A stretch of 64,000 bases of DNA from Eleusine coracana subsp. coracana (Eukaryota > Streptophyta > Magnoliopsida > Poales > Poaceae): positions 68,188,403 to 68,252,402 of the forward strand of contig CM064426.1 in assembly GCA_032690845.1 (NCBI GenBank). Reading direction: 5' to 3'. A model generated the notes under the pieces. It ran no database searches. It had not been told where the DNA came from and saw nothing but the letters and a program-made list of their open reading frames with translations. A program made the position numbers and the translations under genes. Below are positions 11,601-22,243 of the stretch, in pieces (position 1 is the first letter of the stretch; each line of letters opens with the position of its first letter).

Positions 11601-13793
11601 AAGTTTCAGGAACTCTAATGTCTTGTTCAGCCCATGATATCCTGGAACCAGCAGAGCGCCAGCAGCACTCGTGATCCTCTTAGATGCACTATTTTATTAC
11701 ATAGACCATTAGAACTAGTTGTTCCAAACAAAAACAAAAGCATTATCTGTGAATATCAGACATCAAGATATATACCTCTTATCACCAATACCTCAGATGG
11801 CATATGGTCCAAGGAATTTAAGATCCTTAGCTTCACAGAGCTGAGTGAAATTAGCACTCAAGAAAACCATATCCTGGATGCATACAAACGTCTCAGAAAA
11901 TTTCATTTCCATGCCATGGCACTTTAACCTTCATAGTTTTCTAATGGAATTGAACTAAGATACACAACATAGGTTGATCCTAGGACGAATCAAATGACAG
12001 AATCACAAGGCTTGTCGCCTAGAGTGGAATTGTAGAAAAGAGTTTGTTCATAAATAAGCTAGTAATCAGTAACTGGAAAGCTCTTACTCTCACTATTGCA
12101 TTCTTTTGTTTTTACTAAAGAAATTCTATGTATAAGTCCAGACAAGGCACTTTTTAATGAGAAAAAGCATCCACATATAATAAGATAGATGAAATTAGAA
12201 CATTAGCAGAATGCAGGTGTCACTTGCAACACAAGCATTGAAGACACTCTGGTATTCAATACTAACTAAACCAAGCACAATTGACACATGGTTGAAAAGG
12301 TGAAATAGATACCAGATAAGAGGACTGATACTTCTGAATATGCGAACCCACAATTATATTGGTATGAGAAGTTTACCTGACTGTTCTTGACGTATTGCCT
12401 CCTAATTTCACCAACAACGATGTGTATGATTTTCATGCATGGAGACTGGAGAGGAACTCTAAATCTCAATGCCTAGAATATTTGTGTATCCTGCAAGGAT
12501 TGTATTGAGGGATTGCTTTCATTGGATCTCTCACAGGCTGGATGCTTGATATGGTTGCCCATGGTCCTCCAGCAATTCGAGTTGCAGTTGCAGATGACAG
12601 GGAACCATGATTGTAACCTTGCCGCAGCCACCACAACGCCTTGCTTACCTCCATGTTGTAGCAATTCCAACCAGTTAAACAAAAATCATAACTGCCGGGA
12701 GACACGCCAACCACACCAATGTAAGAGCCAAAGCAGCAGGTGCTAGCAAGATGCGAATGCTCTGGAGACATTACCGTTGTCTCAATCGGGCAACATCTTC
12801 CCGGCGAGCTCCTACTCAACATGGGAGTTGCAGAGACAATGAACATCAAGAAACGGTTAGGATTCTTTTGCCGCAGCTATTGCCATTGGCGATGGCGAGC
12901 TACCATCGATGGATGGAGAAGAAGAGGGTGGAGCCATGAACCTGTGGAAGGTGATGACCTGAAGGACGGGCTTGCGGAGGAGGTAGGCCTGGTCCGCATG
13001 GCAGATGGAGCTGAATATCTTCACTATCGGTAGTATATTGCCTACGGAAGCAGCTTCACGACAACATCGTATACGGCTCATCGATGGATGCCTCAATCTC
13101 GACGCCGCCGAGACTACCGCTGATCGATGACCGATGAGACGGTCGTGGCAGGGAAGGAGAGCTCCTCTACGCCACAAGCGGCGCCTACCGCGGGCCGCGC
13201 CAAAGGGCGCTGGGGTGGTCGATTTCAAAGGCCACCCGCTTGTGCGGTGCCGATGGCCATGGGAATTGCGGCGGCGCATGGAACGGGCCCTTGACGCTCT
13301 GCACGAGGCGAATTGCTCCTTCGATGGCGGTGGCGCTAGGTTGTGTAGGATTAGAGAGGATATCGAGGAAGAGATGAAGGCCCTGTCGCACAGTTTATAG
13401 GAAAATGAAATATGATTAGGGAAGTGGCGTAGGATTTAGGGGTGGCGTTGTGGGTGCGATGGGTAAATGAATTTAATTAAGGAAGAGGCGCGAGATCTGG
13501 GGTGGGGGCGCGGTGAAGATGGTGATTTCGTGGTACAAAACAGGTGTGCAGGTAGGATCTTGGGTGCAAAAAGTCTAATAATTAGATTTTTCTTGAGTAA
13601 TTTCGTACTACAAATTAGGTGTAATAGGTGTAACATATAACCATTTTGTGAGACCAAGTTTTAATCCAAGGGCTTGATGAGTTGATCCTATTTAGATCCA
13701 AGGATCCAAATTGGTGGGTATTAGCATTCCGTTGGTGAGGCATAGGTCATAGGAACTCCTCATTTATTAGTTTAGATTACTAGTATAGTTTGA
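8615..13793 (-). mobile_element. Non-autonomous Helitron H1
   Basis: The element reads right to left. Its 5' end on the - strand is TCAAACTATACTAGTAATC (from 13793), preceded by A. Its 3' end has a hairpin, stem cgtgcg/cgcacg near 8630-8645, followed after about ten bases by CTAG (8615-8618) and host T, the A|T insertion pattern of Helitrons. The sequence after the 5' end (ctaataaatgaggagttcc) resembles other grass Helitron starts. There is no Rep/helicase coding sequence. The interior is AT-rich (8620-12450) with a GC-rich section at 12500-13400 that looks like captured exon sequence. Boundaries rest on motif recognition only. Confidence 0.7.
12466..13400 (-). other. GC-rich, exon-like insert inside H1, unidentified
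   Basis: This section is clearly richer in G+C than the rest of H1 and holds overlapping open frames on both strands (140 codons at 12857-13279 -, 127 codons at 12466-12849 -, 97 codons at 12740-13033 +, 88 codons at 13134-13400 +). I recognise no family. The contrast with the AT-rich DNA to its left is what a captured first exon followed by introns would look like, and Helitrons commonly capture such fragments. This is inference; the real strand and frame are undecided. Confidence 0.35.
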
Positions 13794-15669
13794 TTACTGT
13801 GTCAGGTAATAAAATTTATCTCCCAAGATTTATTGTGTGCACACATCTGTGGTACAACGGGACAAGAGTCAGACAAGTGTCAAACCTAAAGCAATTCTTT
13901 TTTTTTTTTGACTCGGAACCTAAAGCAATTCTTAGATTATCAGTATCGGTCATTCATTTCTTTCATGTTGTCCACGTAAATATTTTCTATGAAAGGCCCT
14001 CAATATAACCTACGTACAATCCACGAATATTGTAGTGTCTAATTTCCCTTAATTTCTTTAAAGTTTTTACTTTCCACAGGGGCCACGGATTGGTGTGCAC
14101 TTGACCAACTAAGTTCCTGTTCCATAGGCTAAAAACAGTACAGTTGCAGTCTGACAACATGCTATGAGTTAGTAGTGCCCAGAAACAGCACATCATCCAC
14201 TTAGGGTCCACCAGCTGTTTCAGTCTTTCAGATCATCCTGCCAAAAGAGAACAAACCCCCGGTTCTTTCCATGTCTGAATTGTGGGTTCTGTGTTTTCGT
14301 AGCAGTTGCCAGAACGGATCTTGTGCAATTTTTTCAGTACATGTCTTATCTTGTATGATTCATCGTTGCTGTACTGCGAAAACCTGGGGGTCAAAATGTA
14401 GTGAAACTGGATTTCAGGACGGGCTCCGTAGTGAAGTCACTTTTATATTCTGTACGAGGCGTCCAGCCGTCTAGCAGTTTCATGAAACTGGCAACTGATT
14501 TTATACCGTTCAATTAGTTTATTCATGGATCTTAACTGAATGAAGTGAAAAGTTACTTGTCTGCTGTTAACCGAGAAGCATTCCTCAACAGCTCAATCTC
14601 AGAAACAGAATGCATTGCTGTTGTAGGAACTGAAGTCTGTCATTGCCTTGGTATTCTTGTTGCCGATTGTTCCGTATTCTTTTGCTTCAAGTAAATCTCC
14701 TTGCAAATTGAATTTTAGAACTTTCATTTTCGGGAAAGACAAATATTGATTTGGGTCGGGACAGTTTTCATCGGTTTCACTTGGTGCAGAGTGGAAAATA
14801 GGTTAAACAGCAATTTAACCCTCGCGGCGTGCGGTGGTAGGTAGTATGGTAACATATTAACTACTGGACAATGTAATCCAGCATTATCTTTCTTTTTTTT
14901 TGTTGCTTTTTTCAGAAAGGTTCAGTGTCAGCTCGTTAGCTGAGGCAGAGATAATTTCCTTGGGACCTCCCGGGGCCAAGTGCCAGTGGCCTGATCATCA
15001 GCGTCGTCAAGCCCACACCTTCGCAGCGTGGGCGCGGTGTCGGTGTGGGACTGCTCAGCAAGACGAAGGCTTTGACAACAGTGTCGGTGAAGGCGCCGCC
15101 GGCCTTGTCCGCGTCTCTACGAGGGCGCTGACGAACGCGTCGCGCCATGACTGCGGCCGGACAAGTGCAGCGCCGGGAAGATGTCCATGATCTTCAGGAA
15201 ATATATCGACCAACTTCAGCTTGTCCATAAGGAAATTTGCCCAAAAGAGTACCCACTTGCCAGCAACTGACTCAAAACTGAAACCAAGCAGTTAGGAAAA
15301 ATAACCGTGAAATCGATGAACTGGATGATCTGAATCAGCTCTCAGAAAACAATGTTCAGTACAACATACAGTCGACATTTTTAAACCCATCCAATTGAAT
15401 TGAGTTACTCCCCGATATCATAAGAGAAATGATGGCTTTTCCACTCACTTTTCAGAAGAAGAGTAGTACTGAAAATGTTTTTCAGAACAAGAAGACTATT
15501 GCAGCAAGTTACTCCTGAAATAATGAGTTAGTCAAGACAAGTAAGTTAAATCAACACGGTTAGAGTGCTTCATTTAGAAAATACTACGCCACATCTCCCT
15601 TATTATTAACACAAAAAAGGAAGAGAAAGTTTCAGAAAAAAAGGAAGAGAAAATGCCATGTGGCGATTA
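13794..15669. repeat. Duplicated unit copy U3 and intergenic DNA
   Basis: Segments at 14140-14270 ('gttgcagtctgacaaca', 'cagcacatcatccac', 'cagctgtttcag') and 14475-14660 ('gaatgcattgctgttg..ggaactgaagtc') match U1 and U2, so this is a third, more diverged copy. The rest (13800-14130 and 15240-15660) is AT-rich, and nothing was recognised in it. The coding-like stretch at 14930-15290 is listed separately. Confidence 0.55.
14930..15290 (-). other. GC-rich coding-like remnant, possibly P450-related
   Basis: On the - strand one frame stays open for roughly 75 codons ending near 15070. It includes NFLMDKLKLVDIFPEDHGH and SWRDAFVSALVETRTRPAA, with the C-terminal part in GC-rich, exon-like DNA. 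I do not recognise the family from this frame. The adjacent block with cccggggcc (14968-14977) resembles the P450 fragment blocks near 34919 and 53359, so this may be another part of the same decayed - strand gene in the tandem unit. Assignment to P450 is a guess from context. Confidence 0.3.
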
Positions 15670-15674
15670 CTTTG

Positions 15675-15802
15675 TGTTGGACTGGATGAAATTTCTGGAA
15701 CTCTATTTTCTCTCTTGCTAGATGCACATATACATATAGACACTGACATAGAGAATGGGCTCTAAGTCCATGGGCCTTACAACAACACAGCACAACCCAA
15801 CA
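15675..15802 (-). repeat. LTR of copia 1 (3' LTR in element orientation)
   Basis: Begins tgttggactgg and ends cacaacccaaca on the + strand. It contains 12-13 extra bases (atgaaatttctgg region) compared with the right LTR, otherwise near-identical. It borders the ctttg duplication on the left and the polypurine tract on the right. Confidence 0.9.
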
Positions 15803-15809
15803 CTCCCCC

Positions 15810-18800
15810 TCAAGATGGGCGATAGATATCTATCATCCCCATCTTGTTACATGCTAACTCACACTCTTTTAATCCTAAGCCTTTGGTTAGACAATCTGCT
15901 ACTTGTTCTCGAGACACTACATAAGCCAGCACTACAATGTTATCATCTATCTTCTCCTTGATAAAAAAACGATCAATCTCAACGTGTTTGGTCCTATCAT
16001 GTTGAACAGGATTATTGGCAATGTTAATAGCTGACTTGTTATCACAATGCAACCTTGAAGGACCTTTCCTCATCACCTTCAATTCAGATAAAAGGTTTCT
16101 TACCCATAAGATTTCACAAACCCTTGTGCCATGGCTCTGAATTCAGCTTCAGCAGTTGATCGAGATACAACTGGTTGTTTCTTACTTCGCCATGACACCA
16201 AGTTTCCTCCAACAAACACACAATATCCTGATGTTAATCGCCTATCATCAAGACAACTTGCCCAATCAGCATCACAATATCCTTCGACATTTAAATGACC
16301 ATGGCTCTTGAACATAAGTCCCTTTCCGGGACTACTTTTCAAATATTTTAGTATTTGATAAACAACATCCAAATGACCACTTTTTGGATTATGCATATAT
16401 CTACTCACAGTGCTGACAGCATATGAAATGTCAGGTCTCATATGACATAAATAGATAAGTCTTCCAACCAATCTTTGATATCTCTCCTTGTTCACCGGCT
16501 CACCAGATTCAGCAGATATCTTGTGGTTTAGATCAATGGGTGTTGATGCAGGTCGACATCCAAGCATGTGAGTCTCACGAAGTAAATCTAGAACATATTT
16601 TCTCTGTGATAGAAATATTCCTTTTGGAGATCGAGCAATCTCGATGCTAAGGAAGTATCTAAGTTGACCAAGATCTTTAACCTCAAATTGCTTACTTAAG
16701 TTATCCTTTATGCGTCTAATTTCTGGTGCATCATCACCGGTAATAATGATATCATCCATGTACACAGCCAAAGCTGTGATCTTTCCTCCAAAGTGCCGAT
16801 AGAAAATTGTATGGTCACCGTTGCATTGTTTGTAACCCATGCCACATAATGCACGTCTAAATTTATCAAACCACGCCCGAGGAGATTGTTTGAGACCATA
16901 CAAAGATTTCTTTAATTTGCATACCTTGCCGGCCGTGTCAGGCTTAGACCAACCTGGTGGGATCTCCATATAAACCTCTTCTTGAAGATCACCATGTAAG
17001 AAAGCATTTTTTACATCCAATTGATGCAAGGGCCAACCAAAGTTTGATGCACATGAGATTAATGTTCTCACTGTACTCATCTTAGCCACCGGTGCAAATG
17101 TTTCATCATAATCTATGCCATATGTTTGACTATATCCTCTTGCAACAAGTCTTGCTTTATACCTTTCTACCTTTCCTTCTGGATTTTGTTTCACTGTAAA
17201 AACCCATTTGCAACTCACAACTTTCTTTCCTGGTGGCAATTTCACAAGATCCCAGGTTTTGTTCTTTTCAAGAGCTCTCAGCTCCTCCATCATAGCCTCT
17301 CTCCATTTAGGATCACGATTTGCTTCTTTCCAGTCTTTAGGAATAACAACAGATTGTAGTGATGAAATGAATGCTCTATATGCAGGAGATATTGATGCAT
17401 AAGAAACATAGTTACTAATGTCATGCTCAAATCCATACCTTGGTGGAGGAATTCCAGCATTGGCTCGTGTATTTTTCCGTAGTGCAATGGGAAGATCAGT
17501 TGGAGAGGAGGCTTCAATGTCACTTTGAGAGGAAGACGAGGTGTCAACAGTCTCTAGTACATCAGTAGGAGCCAAAGATGAAGGGCGTTGTTCTGTGGTT
17601 GATACCGGAACCACTTTTGTAGCTTGTGTTTGAGATCCAATTTTTTTCCTTGTATACACTTGTGTTATATTTTTGTGTTGCCACTCTTGAACCATCTAAT
17701 TGAGAAGATGGTGAATCAGTCAGTATTTCCACTCTGTTCGGTTTTGGAACAGAACCACTAATCACCGCGTCCATCTTCGTCAGTTGTTGCTCATTTGAAG
17801 CATTCACATTCACATCACTATTCTCCCCCTCACGACTAGCATCATCTATGCTAGTAGAGTCATGATCAAACATAAAACTTAAATATGTCCTCTCACCATA
17901 GAAAGGTATTGATTCCCGAAATGTAACATCCATGCTTACAAACAGACGCCGCTCACTTGGACTCCAGCACTTGTATCCTTTTTGTCCTATAGAATACCCC
18001 ACAAAAATGCATTTTACTGCACATGGGTCCAACTTCCCCACTGAGGGTCTATGGTCTCTAACAAAGCATGTACATCCAAAAACTTTTGGTGAAACCACAA
18101 ATTGTTTTCACCGAAAAGAATCTCACATGGAGTCTTCATCGAAAGTACTCTCGATGGAGTACGGTTAATAAGATATGTAGCTGTCAAGACAGCTTCACTC
18201 CACAAAAACTTTGGCACATTCATTGTAAACATAAGTGAACGAGCAACTTCCAAAATATGGTGATTTTTCCTTTCAGAAACTCCATTTTGTGGAGGTGTAT
18301 CTGGACATGAAGTTTGGTGCATTATCCTATTTTTTGATAGGAAATCACTGAAATTTTTATTCACATACTCAGTCCCATTATCTGTTCTTATCATTTTGAC
18401 TTGAGTATTGAACTGATTTTTCACAAGAGCACAAAAATCTTGAAAGCATTTAAACACTTCATCTTTGTGTTTCATAAGATATACCCATGTCATTCGAGAA
18501 AAGCAGTCAATGAAAGTAACAAAGTACTTCATGCCATTAATAGAAACCACTGGACATGTCCAAACATCTGAATGAACTAACATAAAAGGGGACACACTCC
18601 TGATTCCCCTACTTATATAAGATGTCCTTGTGTGTTTTGCAAACTCACAGGCATCACAAAATATTTTATTTTTATCCACCCCACACATTATATTGGGAAA
18701 CATTTTACATATCTTATCAAAAGAAAGATGCCCCATTCTGCAATGCAAAAGCATTACAGATGCTTCCTTTCCTTCTATTGTTGCTGCCAACACAGAGCAT

Positions 18801-20185
18801 ACGGCATCATTAGATCCTTCACGATCAATATACCATAGCCCACTATGCCTGGTTGCACTCCCAAGATGTCTCCCTGTTCGTCTCTCTTGAATTAAACAAC
18901 TTTCCCGGTCAAGCGTAACTCCTCGACAGTCCAATTGATCAACTAAAGCACTTAATGATATAAGATTGACCAGAAAAGCAGGCACATGCAAGACTGGAGA
19001 TAGTTTAATAGATGGAGTGCATTGTACAGTGCCGACACCTTTAATTGGTTGAGATGTACCATCAGCAGTTTGTATAGTTTCTTTACGTGTGGGGGGATAT
19101 TGTATATATGATGCAAATTCACTTGATGCATCTGTGACATGTCTTGATGCTCCTGAATCTAATATCCAATTTAAGCGTGATATTTGTGTTGGAATAAATA
19201 CATTAGCATAGTTACCTTCATTCATATATGCAAAGTTGATGAAATCACCGTAATGTGTCTCTTGATCTTGATCTTTAGAGTCTCCTCTTTCTTTCACCTG
19301 CCTTGATTCATCAAGTTTCACTGATCGGGCCTCACTTAACTTAGAAAGCTCTTCTTCCATACCTGCTACATTAGCCCTGTAGCCACTTCTATCACCACGA
19401 CCTCTAACACCTCTAGAAGCACCTCTCATACCTCCTCTTCCTCTCCCACGATTAGACTTGAAAGGTTTAGGACAATCACGAGCAATGTGCCCAACATCAC
19501 CACAATTGTAACATTCTCTAGAATCTCTTGTTCCCGTAGCTACAAAAACTGGGCGAGATGGAGCTGGAGCATTTTCCCTCATCACTTTGAGTCTTGACTC
19601 CTCCTAGGATATAGCAGCAATGGCCTCTTGCAAGCTGGGAAGAGTAGATTGATGAAATATGGCGATACGCCTCGCTTCAAAATCTGGGTTTAGTCCTCTC
19701 AGAAATTGGAAAACTCTTTTCTTTTCTACCCACTTCTTCACCCAAGCAACACATTCAGAATGTGGTAATTCAATAGGCTCATAGTGGTCTGCATCAGCCC
19801 ACAAAGACTTCAGCTCATGGACATAATCTGCAACAGAGCGCTCCCCCTGTTTGAGGTTATGGAGACGGTCTTCTATTTCAGCCATTAACATTACATTTCC
19901 AGCACCTGAATACATTTGTCCTAGAGCTTTCCATATTTCTTCTGCACTTAAAATTGTATCAACTGTGCTTGCAATGGCCGGAGTCACTGAGCTCAATAAC
20001 CATGCAGCCACCAAAGAATTTATAGCATCCCAATCCTTCCATTCAATACTTGACTTGTCCGGTGGCTCTACTGTATCTCCACTGACAAAGCCTTCAAGCT
20101 TCTTAGCTTTCAACAACCGCAATGCTCTCCTTGACCAAGCCAAATAATTTTTAACCCCTTCCAATTTGATTTCATTTGGCATCAA
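15810..20185 (-). pseudogene. Copia 1 gag-pol polyprotein, broken
   Basis: Gag (19607-20185) has the UBN2-type fold region (YLAWSRRALRLLKAKKLEG, SLWADADHYEPIELP). After an in-frame TAG (19604-19606) the frame continues with a CCHC zinc knuckle (CYNCGDVGHIARDC), the protease site WILDSGASRH, an HHCC integrase finger (HCRMGHLSFDKI, CDACEFAKH) and an integrase core with its acidic residues in place (HSDVW, RTDNGTEY, SERKNH). Frameshifts follow near 18100, 17697 and 16117. RT motifs are intact (KARLVARGYSQ, LHQLDVKNAFLHGD, VYMDDIIITG). RNase H ends with LHCDNKSAINIANN and MIDIYRPS. One stop and three frameshifts make it non-functional, although the catalytic residues survive. Confidence 0.95.
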
Positions 20186-20971
20186 CTCTATGACTCTATC
20201 TTCTGTACTGTGTCTCCATGAATAACAATATCCTTGCTGGAAGAGGGAGCCTCACCCTTTTTTGCAGAAAGCAATTCCACCAATTTCCCAAGGACTGCCT
20301 ATATTGTTTGATTTTCCCCCGTTGCCAATAGCAATCAGCAACACACGCTTTGCACAAATCCAGCGTAGAGCCAGGAGCACCTCAATTTCTCTTGCCGCTG
20401 AGTGCAATTTGACTGAGATTCAAGCAAACTAGGTATCAGCTGCCTTGTAATCCCTGCTCAATCAATACCAAGCCTTGCTGCTCCGTGCTCCCACATGAAA
20501 ACAACCACGAATAGCCTGCGCACACACACAACACTCATCTGCTCTCCCGCTGACGTGAGCTGCCTTTAATCCAAGAGCTGCTGGGCACAATCGCTACCAA
20601 CAAGCTGCAGAACTCCAGTCCCTGCTCGCCTCGAACCTGCACTGCACACAGGAACCTTCTTCGTCGATCTGAGCGCGTCTTATCCGCTCTTTGCTGTTGC
20701 TGCTGCAGCGCCTCTAAGCTGGACCCGCACTCTTCGCTGTGACGAGCTGTCGCCTCCGCGCACCACCCGCACGCCTGACCGCGCCTCCTGCGCTCGATGC
20801 CCGCGCGGCTCCCCGCTCTGCTCCGCGGCTGCCTGCTCGCGGCTCCTCCCGTCACGCGTGCTGCTCCGCCTCGCCGCCTCCTCTAGTGCTGCTACCGCCA
20901 CCGGATGCCGGCACTCTCACACTCGCTGACTCGCAGCAGTGCCGCGGTCGCCATCTCCGGCTCTGACACCA
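20186..20971 (-). other. 5' leader of copia 1 with tRNA primer-binding site
   Basis: Untranslated leader between the gag start and the right LTR. It is GC-rich at 20560-20960. The primer-binding site is 20959-20971, immediately inside the LTR. The short open frames here overlap on both strands and are not supported as genes. Confidence 0.75.
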
Positions 20972-21612
20972 TGTTGGACTGGGGAACTCTATTTTCTCTC
21001 TTGCTACATGCACATAAAGTTGGTCAAAGAGGCCGGATCGAGTGGACCGGCACAAATTATATAAAAAAAAAGCATAGCATGATACATTTAATTTAGGGAC
21101 CGTATCAGCACGATTTTATGGTAAGAACTGTGTTTGGGCCGATGGCCAGGTCCTAGGACCGGTACGGTACTGATAAAAATTATTTAAATATAATTATATT
21201 TATGATATAGTTAAAAAAAAGTTTCTTAGTGTGTTGATAAGTCATCTTATTACTTTAATAAAGGTTTTAAGTTCAATCCCACCATTAATCTTATTTCTCT
21301 TTATTTTTCATTACTTTTATGTTTTAATGAGCTATAATAAATTATTGGACCTATTTAATTACGTGCCTAGTGGACCGGCCCGGCACGAATTTGTATTTTA
21401 GGGCTATGACATGGGCCGGCAGCAAAGCCCTAAGGCTGTCTCGACATGACCCGTAGACCATGCCAGCCCTATATTAAGGCTTTTTAAGACCTGGGCCGTG
21501 TGTGCCGAGCCACCCGTTTGACCACCTTTACATGCACATATACATATAAACACTGACATAAACAATGGGCTCTAAGTCCATAGGCCTTATAATAACACAA
21601 CACAACCCAACA
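20972..21612 (-). repeat. LTR of copia 1 (5' LTR), split by a hAT
   Basis: The LTR runs 20972-21014, then resumes at 21531 after a nested 516-bp insertion, and ends in acccaaca at 21612. Without the insertion and its duplicated target it is about 117 bp. Matching landmarks with the left LTR include 'ctctattttctctcttgcta' and ggctctaagtccat. Confidence 0.9.
21015..21530. mobile_element. Non-autonomous hAT-like element in the copia LTR
   Basis: Terminal inverted repeats are taaagttggtcaaag on the left and tgaccaccttta on the right. An 8-bp target duplication, catgcaca, lies at 21007-21014 and 21531-21538, as expected for hAT. The interior has no transposase. It is characterised by 'ggaccggcacg' and 'gggccggcagc'-type GC motifs near the ends and an AT-rich centre. 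It resembles the element at 41604-42153 in ends, internal motifs and size. Confidence 0.8.
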
Positions 21613-21617
21613 CTTTG

Positions 21618-22243
21618 AAAATGCCATCAAGTCTTCTGCTTCAGTAGGTAGCAGTATGAGGTGCATTTTAATATGTAAAAACGACTACACATTCAGTATA
21701 TTATTTATAAAGTATGGTACCAATTTAATGAATAGCATAGAATCTTTTGTCATCGCCAAAAAAAGGAGAAACTTTTGTTATATGAGTGCCACAGCACAGG
21801 GCCATCCGTACACAACCAGACTGAATGATCGCCTCACAGGATATTCAAGGAAGGAAAGAAGTCAAGTCTTTGAAAGTCTCCGCCCTTCTTCACTCCAAGC
21901 TTATATAGTACCATGGTAGGTAGAGCTCCGTCAAGCAAGTTGGACCGTTTGCTCCTGTCGCTTCATCAGTATGCCATAGTGAACCTTGCAAACTAGTCAA
22001 GTATCAATAATGCACTTGTCAATGACCAGTTCCATAAGACTCAACTTTATTAGGGTCAAAATTTTGCCAGAGACTTAATTGGTCAGCTATCTACAGGTTA
22101 CAGTTCTGCTTGTAGCTGAATTATTGTATGCCATGGTAGCATGGAACTTTCGGAAGAGCAAAACCTCTCATAGTTATAACTACCAAGCCATTGCAGGTGC
22201 TTACGATCAGTGTATGCTGTTTCACATGCAAAATTGTTCCAGG
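21618..22243 (+). promoter_or_regulatory. Upstream region and leader of RLP-A
   Basis: No gene here. A TATA-like ttatatagta occurs at 21900-21909. A segment shared by the RLP leaders is at 22172-22196 (tagttataact ... gccattgcag), directly followed by DNA that varies until the ATG. Comparable segments precede RLP-B (27389-27417), RLP-C (44681-44707) and RLP-D (63813-63842). The ttgcag ending could be an intron acceptor in a 5' UTR intron; this is unproven. Confidence 0.45.

Larger units (their letters stand above)
15675..21612 (-). mobile_element. Ty1/copia LTR retrotransposon 1, complete but disabled
   Basis: Domain order on the - strand is GAG, protease, integrase, RT, RNase H, the order that defines Ty1/copia. 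The LTRs are very short: 128 bp on the left, about 117 bp on the right once a nested hAT is removed. They start TGTTGGACTGG and end CCCAACA. The primer-binding site is at 20959-20971 (on the - strand TGGTGTCAGAGCC, close to the initiator tRNA-Met type). A purine-rich tract lies next to the left LTR (- strand of 15803-15822). The LTRs differ by an indel and several substitutions, so the insertion is not recent. Confidence 0.95.
15670..21617. repeat. 5-bp target-site duplication of copia element 1
   Basis: The 5-bp sequence ctttg occurs directly outside both ends of the element (15670-15674 and 21613-21617). It is intact on both sides, which fixes the element boundaries at 15675 and 21612. Confidence 0.85.

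Noticed and set aside
8630..12460. Possible NB-ARC remnant in H1 (KKFLLIIDDDQ-like reading on the - strand near 9650)
   Set aside because: Only about ten residues resemble the kinase-2 motif; no P-loop, GLPL or LRR region in the vicinity. Too little to call.
18622..18890. Three overlapping + strand ORFs
   Set aside because: They are antisense to the copia 1 integrase and show no independent features.
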